Positions 49,848 through 60,960 of a stretch of DNA of 64,000 nucleotides are shown piece after piece (the stretch's first letter is position 1; every line of letters starts with the position of its first letter). The DNA is taken from the NCBI RefSeq assembly GCF_910591885.1, contig NC_063274.1:12794164-12858163 (forward strand). The letters run 5' to 3'. The notes beneath the pieces are model-generated. The model worked only from the letters and a program-made list of their open reading frames with translations. It ran no database searches and had not been told where the DNA came from. A program made the translations under genes and the position numbers. The stretch is from Bombus terrestris (Eukaryota; Arthropoda; Insecta; Hymenoptera; Apidae).

Positions 49848-50075
49848 ATGAGAACTCGTAAAAGTGCATCGATTCCTTCGTCGGCGAGCATCGGTAGGAA
49901 GAAGGCAAATGAAGGCTTAGAGAAGAAAGGGGGTTTACGTCTAGAAAGATTGATTCCAAGATGTGGGGAAGTGGTGCTTGTCATTTGCTCGTTCGGCTTA
50001 ACGAAATGCGTCCCGTCGTATCTACCCACTGCATACCAAGAAAACAGTGACCGAGCTTACCAATGCGGATTCTAA
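49848..50075 (+). CDS. Candidate small ORF behind a TATA box, unknown product
   Basis: ATG at 49848 opens 75 codons to TAA. The first 35 or so residues are basic and Ser/Lys-rich (RTRKSASIPSSAS, then RKKANEGLEKKGG), followed by a short hydrophobic stretch (VVLVICSFGL) and a C-terminal part with two further Cys. No family is recognised. The TATA-like string at 49790 sits at a suitable distance. A 74-codon minus frame (49805-50029) overlaps, so coding on either strand is unproven. Confidence 0.15.
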   Translation: MRTRKSASIPSSASIGRKKANEGLEKKGGLRLERLIPRCGEVVLVICSFGLTKCVPSYLPTAYQENSDRAYQCGF

Positions 50076-52330
50076 GCTTTCAGACGTAAAATTTCCTAAA
50101 ACCAATTTTTGCGACCTTTGATGAAATGGATTTGATGGAATATTCCAAGGAATTTTCAAGATACCTACATTTGATATCTATCTTGTCACAGATAAATTTT
50201 TATAAAGTTATGAATAAGAAGATGGGAGATTCTTTCAAGATATCTATATTGTAGAGATTTATTTGAATTTATTATTTCAGACATACTTTAATATATCTAT
50301 ATTTCACATCTAGGTTATAATAAAAAATGTTGGGTAACGTTATGAACAGAGAAACAAGAGATTAATTTTTTACAAAATTATATATCGGTGACCTATATTA
50401 TAAAGAAATTGTCACAAATATATATATACCTCTTCTATGGCTCATGATTAACTAAAATCGATGTGGACTATGAATAACGTACCTGTCCTCTATAATATAA
50501 TTGGTTCCTACGTATCCTAAATAACATTCTAGCTTCTAACCGACACATTCAAAACGTTTCCCATTATACATCAGATGTTCCTATATCCCAGATTCCCGTT
50601 TTCTTATGAGTACAGTCATTCTCACCAACAGCCACTTTCGTTCTTCGAACGACATCACCGCATATACCCACAAAACCTACCAAACATCAGCGAGAGGTAG
50701 TGTCACTTGTACCATTATAAGCTGAACAAGCCACGTAACAGGGGCGCGTTAATACGCCCGGCTTCCAAAATCTGCTCGCCAAAATCCTGCGAGACAAAAA
50801 TGAATCTCGTTATCCTCAACACGAACATTCTCCGTTTTCGAACAATAGAACCAAGTCGATCGTCCTGGAATCTGTAGATAAAAAAGACAATTGACTACTG
50901 GAAAGAATACAACGTGGTCCTACAGAAGTGCTATCGCATTTGATCTCTCATGAATGCGAGAATAAAAGCGTAGGAATAAACAGGAGTACGTAATTTTGTG
51001 AAATAAGGGTAACGAAGAACGAGCTCTCTTCTTGTTTCGTCGGAGTTATACGCGTCCCCGATGGTCGTACGCTAAAAAACATACGCGAGCCAGGCGTAGT
51101 CGTAAAAAGAAAAGGTTATGCCTGGTTTTACACCGGACCATAAGTGAAATGTGCATCCGGCGGCGAAGCTCTCCCGTTACGTATATGACAGGCCAACTTT
51201 CGGATGAACTCTGGCGCGCGGATTTACACGTCCGCGAAATCACTACCTCCGTTCAGCAAGCGTGGAACCGAGTTACCGGTCGCTCATTGTGTGTACGTTA
51301 CGTCTTTAGCCTAGTTCGCGAACAGATGCACGCTGTCGTAATCCCTTCGTTGGTTTATCACAAAATTTCCGAATTACGCGGTCGCGTACACACGCGATGT
51401 ACAGGATTCAACAACGCGGCGCGGAGACGCGATGAAATTTACGCGGTTCCTGCGACGGTGAAACTTCATAAAACGAAGATATTTCGTGTTTGTAACAGTT
51501 ACTTTTCGTTACGTATTGTGTCTAGCGGAGGCAGCTGGTTGATGGAGGGTCGATTTCTTAATTTTTATTGAGAAAGTAAAATTTGTCTTTAATTATATTT
51601 AATATATGTAGTTGATTAGTTCGGTACTGGAAGAGTAGAAATATGTTATTTTATGACATTAATAAGTTAGACTTTAAGGTAAACATACAGGTGATAGGAA
51701 TTAATATATTATATGTACAAACGTTAGATAATTATAAGACATTAAGTCTAGAAAATGTACGAGGAAGTGCAATCACGAAAGTCAATAATACGACAAAATT
51801 GCAAGGAAATCTAGATCTAAAACTTAGAACAATATAGTAAAGTCTCGTTCATATTAATCAAACTACTTGCGGCTGAAGAAAACGAGGAATAATTTGATGA
51901 CCGAAGAGAAAGATAGAAATTTAAAAAAATATTTCAAGACAGGCATATCACTAGTATAAGACCACTAGTAAGGTCTCAAGTTGTTTGAATTCAGATAAAA
52001 GAATCATACAGAAAACAATACGTGTCTCTGTGCATATTCTGTGTCGTCAAACATAACAAAATTCATCGGACCATGGCAATAAACGGGACCATTCCATACC
52101 CATAGGCTCTCTCCAAGTGCAATCGTCATAACGACGACACGACATAGCAACTCTCTCATCACTTAGAAATCTATGTCATCAAAGAGAACGGGTTAATCTC
52201 CTTTACGTGGTTCGGATGAAAATTCATGAACTAAGTAGCAGGAACTTGGAGCAGGTTTCTTCGAACGTAGAACCGAAACGTATTTCGGAGAGTGCACGGT
52301 AAATATCTGCGGGACCCTTTTAGTTCGGCA
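50076..52330. other. AT-rich DNA and a GC island, no gene supported
   Basis: The region is AT-rich to about 50560. A GC-richer region runs to 51571 and contains the longest frame of the window, 179 codons plus (51032-51571). That frame is very Arg-rich and full of CpG, with no domain, signal peptide or splice support, so I regard it as compositional. AT-rich DNA follows. Confidence 0.35.
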
Positions 52331-52339
52331 AACGCGTGT

Positions 52340-52680
52340 TAACAGAGAAACCACGAGAGATAGAAAGAGAGAGAAGGAAAGAAAGAGAACACCGTTAGAT
52401 ATAATCGAGAGGGGCTTCCGATGGTCGAGACCGATGCGACGACGGCTGGGGACAGGATAGCGTTTTCTCTAGCTGAAAGTCGCTTTACTTCATAATCGCC
52501 CAGTTACACGGGGAATTACCATCGTCGTGGGGCTTGCGACGTCGAGTACTGTGAACGTGTCTTTAATCCAAGGAGACTCGCCTCCGCTTCGTGGAGGGGG
52601 TTTGTGGATAAAAGGGGCGAAGGTACGCAGAGAAGGGGATGACAGAAAGAGAGAAAGAGAGAGAGAGAGAGAGAGACGCA
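52340..52680 (+). repeat. GA-rich region with (GA)n microsatellite at 52644-52676
   Basis: Several GAGA runs occur (52360-52385, and a nearly pure run at 52644-52676) inside a GC island. The antisense strand reads as Ser/Leu repeats in two frames (52490-52819 and 52516-52935), a by-product of the repeat. GAGA-factor-type binding is possible in insects but is only inferred. Confidence 0.65.
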
Positions 52681-53655
52681 GAACGAGAGGATAGGCAAGT
52701 TGTGGCAACGTAACAGCCGGCAACCTTTCCTTCCTTCGACGTGCTCTCTCCGCATTAAATATGCATGCCTGACTTGACTGCGTCCTGCGGGAAATGGAGA
52801 TTTTATTACTCCGGTACAACCTAATGTCTCGTGCAACTTTGAATTACCGTTGTAGGACGAGGCTACGCAGACGCTTAAGCGCTTCATAAACGTTATTACT
52901 AACGTAGGACAACGAGAACTGTGTGCTTTCCACAATCATACGTTTTGATAAAGGTGAGAGGAATTGCTTGTGCAAGGTGACTAAGTAGTCTTATTAGCAG
53001 CGTTGACGCTTTGTGCCGGTTTAGCAGCTCTCCTGAAAGAAAATCTTGGACTACTGCGATTATTCATAAGTTCGTGACAAATTATTTTTAGGAAGGTTGT
53101 ATTTTAATTAAACGAAGAGATTCTATTGTTGCGATAAGAAAGTGAGTGAGCATGCATCTACATTCATATACATTTACCGCAGAACGATTTTATTAAATAT
53201 GCTAGTTAATCTCGAGTATTTGTGGACTCTCGCTCGCTTTGAACGCGGGCGGATCATTTTAAAATTCCTGATCTACGCACAGAGATAATTATTGATATCG
53301 TAATTATCATCAAATGATTCACGAAATTAGCAAAATTTCTCGTTGAACATGCGAATTTCCTTCATTGCTGAATATGCTGAAGAAGAGGGGATGTTTTCCA
53401 CCCTACTATCCTGGGATAAAAATGGAAGCCTGTACTTCTGTATGAAATGACTAATAGGTTTACCGATACTGTCATAAAACAGAGCAAAGAGGGGAGGAAA
53501 GCCATTTTGATTAAAATCTGCTGGTGGCACTTGCCGACAAGACTTCCTAGCAGATCAGTGACTTTGATGTCAGAAGAATGAAAATCCAGACGAGACAGGC
53601 AAATATTTTCCAAAATTCTATTTCTGGTAAGGAGCGTAGAACGATGATAATGAAA
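52681..53655. other. No gene seen
   Basis: A GC island runs to about 53030, followed by AT-rich DNA. Two overlapping minus frames at 53327-53613 lack motifs. Confidence 0.4.
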
Positions 53656-53740
53656 GTTTAGAACGTTTCATATGACGCACATAATATATTCATAAAAGTT
53701 ATCCATAAGTGCTCGTATAGTTTCGTGAACCTGTATAACC
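53656..53740 (+). repeat. Dispersed repeat, copy C (possible Tc1-like end)
   Basis: About 80 bases align with 56477-56557 in the same orientation: a GTTTAGAACGTTTCATA start, ACATAATATATTCATAAAA in the middle and TTTCGTGAACCTGTATA at the end, with scattered substitutions. The block contains no ORF. Confidence 0.5.
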
Positions 53741-54968
53741 TAAAATTATAGGGGCGTTTGAATAAAATTGGCGATAGAGGAACGCGATAGCCCTCATTAT
53801 TCGATGGAATACGTTAATATATGGTTGGTCACACGTGTCGGTTGTCCGTGATTGTACATGAACAATAGAGTTCGGCGTAGTGCAAACAGCCGGTGTGTTA
53901 TTATGAGTTAGAAGTGTATAAAACTGGCGACAATGACACCGATGATAGCGATGACGCGTTCATTATCCGTGATTCGACCGGATTGTGCGGCTCTATCGGC
54001 AGGCCTCAGTTGATAAATGCGGTAAAGAGATAGAGTTAATTCGGTGTTATCGAAATGCAATTTATGCGCACGCGATTCGGCCACGGAACGCGGGAGGACG
54101 CGCGAGAACGCGATATCATTTAACGTCAACGTTCACCGTGGTCAGCGTTGTATGTATCTCTTTTAGATCATCCGTATCGTTGATTCTTCAGTCGACCAGC
54201 CACCGAACCACCAGCTCCAATTAATTGATTTATGAAATCTTCCACCGCGATCGAGTGTTACTCGATGGAATGTGAACTGGCGAGATAAGCGAGGTTATAC
54301 GAGGGAAACAATGCTATTGTTTGCCCACGGATACGCTAATATCTCTTCATGAAACCTAGTTTATTGTACGTTGATGTATAGTTAGAACTTTTAATGAAAG
54401 TTTCTACATGAGTTTCCCAAATTTGCAATTTTAATAGAACAATAAAATTAATGCATAGTTTAATAGAATATAATAATTGAGTCCCTCACAAGTCAAATTG
54501 ATCAACATACACAAGTACGTGATATAATATACAAATGACGTACTTTCATAAATTTATTCATCTTGAGGGAATGACATAAATAACAGTGAATTCTGAAATT
54601 AAAACTTAAAAAACAGTGTTTGTAACATCGTCACATTTGTATTACATATTTTTCAATTAATGGGGTTTATTTAATATAGCTTCTGAACGGCTCAATTAAT
54701 ATACTATATGTCCAACGAATATGTATGTCTTCTTTCCGAATCGTCAATGTTTCTCCTTTTTTAACAAAGAATGCTCAAAAGACACTGATATAAAAAATAT
54801 TCTTATAAAATAATATTCCAGTTTGTTTGTTTGTCCAGTTAAAATAATAATATTCCATGATATCCTCATTGAAAAAAGATCTAATCTCGAATTTCAAAAT
54901 GAAACTCAATTTTTGCGATACTCCTTTCTATTAGCTGTGTGAACCGATTTATATGCATTCAGCGTATC

Positions 54969-54999
<31 letters not shown>

Positions 55000-56476
55000 A
55001 ATCCCGTACATAATAACCTATTCCATAGAATTATAAAATGATCCAATAAATTATTTCGTCCTTATCAATGTTTACTTGTACCTTTTCATACGTGACTTGA
55101 ATGCTTACTCGCACGTTACTTGCACCTTTCCTTCGTACGTTCCCCCCGGAAAAACGACTACTCCAAGAAATCCTACAAACCAACCAGCATACCAATCGTG
55201 TAACAGATACTCCATCTCCCGCGAAATGAGCCAGTAAAAGCATGCCAAGGGTTTTTCGAGCGTGGAGGACGTTCTCCGGACAGGCAGTCGAGAGCAACAG
55301 CGAGGAGCTTCCTTTCACGGTATTCTATTACTCGATTTCAGCTTTGGTGTAAAATCTTAAAACCGTCCCAGAGTCTCGTGTTCTGCCATTCGTTCATAAG
55401 GTCTCGTTAGGAAAGAAGCCCGAAGATAATAACGACGCGACATAACTAAGGCTATCCACGAGTAACAACGTCTTGCATTTGGAACCAGAACGTGAGTGGA
55501 TTTCGATGGCCCTTCGCGTTCTATTCTGCCTTGTCAGTGAATGGATGAACGGTGGTGTGCGTCATCACTCATTCATCGAATGAAAGAACAAGGACGCCTC
55601 GCGGCTGGATATTTCAGGCGGCTCGTGTTCAGAACAGCGAGGAAAGGAAACGAAGGTAGTCTCCCATGGGATGCGGTAACGTCGACCTTTGCGTGAACCC
55701 TCGCCAAGGTAGCCCTTGTTTCCCTATAAAAGTGAACTACCGTTGCGTGCAATGGCCATGGTTATGCTTGAAATGATAGCGAAAGGAAGGCCACTCTGTC
55801 ATCCGGTGCACGAATAACAAAATTTGACTACGTACGTGGAAGGGAGACTGTGGTCGCATAATAGGTCACGATATAAAGAAAGGCACTAAATCAAATAAAT
55901 ATTTCTGACCTCACATAGTGGAAGTTCCTTTCTATTTCAGGATTTTGAATATACACCAGTTCAGGATAGTATTCGAATATTTAACATAGAAAAGTTTTAC
56001 GTCCATACTGTATGTGTTATATAAAACATTCTGGAATTACAATCATATTGTCACGATCATATTGGCAAAACTTAAGATCGATCTGTTGAAAATGACAACG
56101 TGAGTTCGCGCTCGCCATCCATATGCAGATCCGCTAGTTGCAATAAATAATAACTAGAAGATAGTTACTATTTAGTTAGTTTGTTTTTATCCCTAGTCCA
56201 TGTAAGAAAGTGCAATAAAGATTTTTCAATGACAACACAATCTGAAAACGTATATAATAGTTACAAGATATATACTGCGGACACATATTCGTAAAAAATT
56301 AAATATCGTGCTACTGAATATTTAGATTTATGAATACAATAAATAATTGACAATTTAAATACACTTGTCGTTTCTGCGAAATATATCTGCACTAAATATT
56401 TATGAACACTTTCAAATTTATTGTAAACCTTACGAAATAAGATACGATAATCGAGTCTTATTACAATGCTAATCAA
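53741..56476. other. Non-coding with GC islands and a TATA-like site at 55725
   Basis: Islands lie at 53820-54320 and 55080-55870. In the second, CCCTATAAAAGTG (TATA at about 55725) precedes a 21-codon ATG frame at about 55752. No initiator is evident and no family is recognised. A run of 28 A lies at 54969-54996. The remainder is AT-rich. Confidence 0.35.
54969..54996 (+). repeat. Homopolymer A28
   Basis: An uninterrupted run of 28 A. It could be a retroposition tail, but no recognisable retroelement or flanking duplication was found. Confidence 0.85.
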
Positions 56477-56557
56477 GTTCTAAAATGTTTCGTACAGCAT
56501 ACATAACATATTCATAAAAATACAACTGTTCAAATACTTTCACGAGTCTGTCTATAG
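56477..56557 (+). repeat. Dispersed repeat, copy D (possible Tc1-like end)
   Basis: Partner of 53656-53740. In reverse complement its outer part reads AAAGTATTTGAACAGTTGTA, resembling the AAGTATTCGGACACTTG string at 2447. All four copies may therefore be ends of related elements. Confidence 0.5.
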
Positions 56558-59550
56558 ATACGTAAATAACGAAAAATCGTCGATGCTGGGCCAACATTTT
56601 CGACCGATCTTGTGTTTGCCTGTTCAGTTTCGTTCGTCCGATATCGACTGATGTTTGTTTAATTAGTTTCCTTTATATTGGCACGGAGTATTGGAACGTG
56701 AAGCAAATTGCCAGATTGGCCGTCCGTTTTGTTACTTTTTCGATATCAGGTTAATCGTATACCAACGTACACGTTAGTTTATGCGCGAGCACGTTTTTAA
56801 TAAAACATTAAGAACACAGCGTACACACCGGCTCTCCGTAATGACACATTAACAGCGTATCAATGGTTTGTTCCCTGGATCGTTCGAAACTTATTCTCAT
56901 CGAGACGGATTTTAATTAGTGCGGTGACATTTTACCAAGTATCGTATGGTGATTTCGGATAAAATTCCTTTTTACCATGAGACGATATGCATATACAAAG
57001 TCGAGGGGGATCCATGGGCACGATCTCTGCTTGTCGCAGTCGCGGTAATAAAAACGCACGCGTCGCGCGTGCTCTTGCGCGATACGCACGAAGGACAGGG
57101 CCACCGTTCTCGTTAAATATTTTACGCTCGATTTTACGAACCTTCGGCGGTACTGTTTCTCCTTTTTTTTATGAACGGTCACTGTATATCTCGCACGAGA
57201 GACATGAAAGTGGCTGTCACGACAACAAACGTGAAAAAGAGGTTCGCGCTGCATTGCGCGACAGCGAAAAACCTTCGGTTTCGTGATCATTCAAGAATTT
57301 GTGGAACGTTCGCTAAATTGTGAGTATGTATACCACACGTGGCTTTTTGTTGGGTATATCTATATTATTGAACAATGTATCTTCTAATTAGTTTAATGTT
57401 TAACAAATATTAGTCAAATAGCAGTAACAGTTTGCGTTAAATTGATTCACTTTAGCTGATTCTATGTAGAATATTAATGTGATATATTACATTGTAAATT
57501 AAATTAGTAATACGCAGGCTTGGTGGATATTAATTGCTTCTAAATTGATTTTTATAGCATTTATTAAACCTAGCCATAAATATTTGAATATTTGTTAGTG
57601 TAAATGTATAATATATAATTGCAATAATTTTACTAAATAAAACTCTTCAATTTAATCGAGGCTCTGATATTGTCAGATAACCATAAACAGTTACCAGATA
57701 TCAAAGTAAAAATAGATAAAAGAGGAATAATCGAGGATGGATAAGAATAGGTGCTCCGTATATACTTGGGTTCAATAGTCTCAAGCATCCAAATACTGAA
57801 ATGTCAGTCATCACGTATGAATAAAAAGAATGCTTTATAAAGCGGTGTGGAAATCTTTCTTATTTTAATTTTAATTTAATAAAATCAGGCTTGATCCTGC
57901 ATGGCAAAAAGGGAAAAACTAACAGTAGTTATTTTATAATAAATAAATAAATTCAAGACAACAAAATGCAACAAAAATATAGATCTTTTGGTAAAATTGT
58001 ATCTGATGTACATGTAAATACTTATAAACGATAGTATATATGATTCAATCAGTTGATTAACTTAGTTTTAAATTTTTCGAAGTTCAATTAACGGGAAGAA
58101 TAACAGACACGCACTTTACGTCTATTCTAATCTATCGTACCCAAACTTCCACTTTTATGCCGTAAAAGTTCTCCCCTCTGTTATCTGCTTAAACTAGCAT
58201 GCAAAAGCTAATACGACTCTGTCAAAACGGAAAAAAGGGGATGAATCAGCCGGAACAGTTCGTCGAGAAAACAGTTCTAATTGACTATCTCTGATCGAGA
58301 GTTCCGCCACCCTATTTTCTTCTACCCTCGACTAAATCAAATGTCCTGGTGACGGTTGTGTTGCGTCGAATCACCACAGGGAATATCGTTTAACGTTTGT
58401 TTACCCGTAAATCGGGCGAGCAGATGTACAGGCAAATGCGACTCCGAACTTTTTAGGAATCCTCGTCGCGAAAACGACGAATACGATGATAATTATAAAT
58501 TTGATTTAAGCAAAACATTTGACAAAAAATTGTTCGTTACACTCAGAATACCAACAATGTAAAAGTGCGCTCTTTCAAATTTTTATTCAAAAATATTATA
58601 CTATCTTATCAAAGAAATAATCATGTAACTGAAAGTTCAACATCACTTTGATAGATTCTAGACAAATAGATTGGAAACCTATTTCGTTTTGAAATTTCTT
58701 AAAATGAGATAAGAGAATCAATCTAACGCGACATGCTTCATATCATACTTTACTGCATTTCTTCTGATAATTTTATATAATTCACCCAATACATCGCGAT
58801 ATTATGCAACTAATTCGAAGAAACAGTTCAAACTTAGTCTAGCCAATAGTACTGACAAAATGCAGCTCATTATACATCAAGAAATTCTCTAAACTCTCGA
58901 ATTGAACAGAAGAAACTAAACTCAAGGAACAATAACTAATTCATTTTCAAAATCAGTGCTACATATTATATCGTCATGCGTATGCATTATAGAAGTATAC
59001 CCTCATCAGCCTCGTTTTTAAATCGTTCGCGGCGCAATATAGAAACTTGCAGACACGCGGAAAGTAGGAACGGGTCGTGTGCCTCCGTTGTACGATCGTT
59101 TTTCCGAAGGCGAGACGATGCAATTGCTCGAAGGGATCTCACGCTAGGATACGTAGCGCGTCGTGGATACGTCGGTTCGTAGTTGTGCCGGTATTCCTTG
59201 TTCGAACTCGTTTGTACGGGACGGGGACACCGTTTCGTAAATGTCTTCTCGTATAACGGCTTCTTATTGCCCCACGTACGATGCCGACACGACTCTCTGT
59301 CCCGTTTCCAACCGAGTACGTCCTTCGATCGCAACCAACCTTCGGTTCTTCGCTTCGCTCTGAAACCTGGCACGGTATTCGATGTAGCTTCACCATCCTC
59401 TTCCTTTCTTCATTCTTTTAACCGTGGTTCTTGCATTTTTAGCGATTCCAACTACCAGAAACGCCGCATTCGCTTCGAAATTCCGGCTTTTTGAACTGAC
59501 TCTCTTTACTATAGTACTTCGTGCTCAGTCTCATTCCACTTCTCATCTCT
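56558..59550. other. AT-rich DNA with GC islands at 56570-57300, 58080-58480 and 58980-59460
   Basis: The islands have long frames on both strands (124 codons minus at 56916-57290; 128 codons minus at 58987-59373) that overlap plus frames of similar length. They are Arg-rich and motif-free. I call no gene. Confidence 0.35.
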
Positions 59551-59658
59551 CTTTGGCTCACACATTTTCTTGCTTGTTTGCTTCCCACTAAAAATTCTTT
59601 TCTCTTTAATTCACACTTTTTCTTGCCTGTTTGCTTGCCTCTTTCCAGTAAATCTCTT
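59551..59658 (+). repeat. Imperfect tandem duplication, two ~53 bp units
   Basis: Unit 1 (59551-59601) and unit 2 (59604-59658) share CTTTRRYTCACAC, a TTTTCTTGCYTGTTTGCTT block, and then CTTTTC or CTCTTCC endings. The sequence is pyrimidine-rich throughout. Confidence 0.7.
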
Positions 59659-59999
59659 CCGTTTGTTCCTGCTTTTGATCCTCTCAAATCGTACTTCATT
59701 CCACTCTGATGTAACTTCGCATCCTACAGCACTCTGAAATGCTCGTATTCACTTTCTGGTCTTCTTATTTTAGTCTAGTTATACTGATTACGAGAAATTT
59801 AAAGTAGTCTACGTTTTTCCGATGCTCGAATATTTTTGATACGTTTGAAATTTTTTACGACTGATATAACTTTAAAAATGAAAGAACTTCGTACGTTTTA
59901 AATCATATTTAATTTCAACTGCGTTGAACCGTGTCTACGTTTATTCCTCTCGAAGGAAAAATAAAAATGTCAATTTTTAATTAAATCACTGATCGAGTC

Positions 60000-60660
60000 A
60001 ATTTTAATGTCTAACATCAACTTTTACTACCCTAAAGATAAATACGTATTAAATCTTATTAAATTCATCCGTTTTGACTTCTTCCTTTCTGCTTCGTTCT
60101 CGCTCGCCCTCATCACACTTTTCCACGTTGATCTCCTTCTTGAAATTCCCTTTTACACTTTCTTTTCCATATTCCATCCTCCATGGGGAAGACAAACGCG
60201 TCGCGAGTTCGCTGTAGCTTCTGGCTTTAATATCTCGGCTGGATGGAGTCGTGATTCTCGCGACTGACTGTCGAAGTTCTCACGCGACGAAAAATGGAAA
60301 TATACCGTCGTAGTTGAGCTGTTCGAGAGGCTTACGCTTGCGGAATAAGTCGAAGTGATTTGGGATCGATAGGACGACGCGTTATAGAGTATACTGAATA
60401 TTATTCGCGCGTGAAGGCTTCTGCTCGCGTAGTGCATTTTCGTCGCGTCACCATGTGAAAATGGACCAAAAACTAGATCTGCCGTTGTGAGAGTATTAGG
60501 CGTAAAATATATTTTATTCTGTGCCTTCTGTACGCGTCCGAACCCTCGCGGTTATGAGCGCAAGAAATGAGTTGCAAGTCAAACAGATAAAGTACGAAAT
60601 GGACTGTATGAATTTACTGGATGCGTGAGTATCAAGAGACTGTCCCTTCTAGATATATCA
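60000..60660. other. No gene seen
   Basis: Overlapping frames on both strands at 60007-60437 have no motif. A GC island leads into the tandem array that follows. Confidence 0.4.
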
Positions 60661-60960
60661 ACTGTTATATCGTGTCTGACGGTCACATCACGACCCTTGA
60701 ACTTTGAGAAACGGAAATGAGCCGTATTCGACGAATGACTGTTCGTATGTAACTACTCTGTCGTATTTGACGGTTGGACCACGACCGTTGATATTCGTAA
60801 GGCAGAGCAAAATCGTGCGTTACGACTGACGACTGTTGGTATCTGACCCTGAATCTGTCTCGTCATGCCCGGCAGTCGTATCACCACCTGACATTTTGTT
60901 TACGTAAGACGGAAGACAACGAATGACGAGGAGTGAGTCTTCGTATCTGCCCCGCTGTTG
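60661..60960 (+). repeat. Diverged tandem array, about four units of ~80-95 bp
   Basis: Units begin near 60661, 60738 and 60832, each with ACTGTT, and a partial or diverged unit begins near 60925. Shared inner blocks are a TCGT...TGACGGT core, CACGACC or CACCACC, a CGTAAGRC or GAAACGG block, and the run into the next unit, ACGAATGAC or ACGACTGAC. Unit lengths are uneven (77, 94 and about 93 bases). There is no coding potential across units. Confidence 0.68.

Noticed and set aside
51032..51571. Longest ORF of the window (179 codons, plus)
   Set aside because: Arg- and CpG-rich with no domain, signal peptide, splice support or codon preference; a compositional frame in a GC island.
52490..52935. 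Minus-strand ORFs with Ser/Leu repeats
   Set aside because: They are the antisense of a (GA)n microsatellite.
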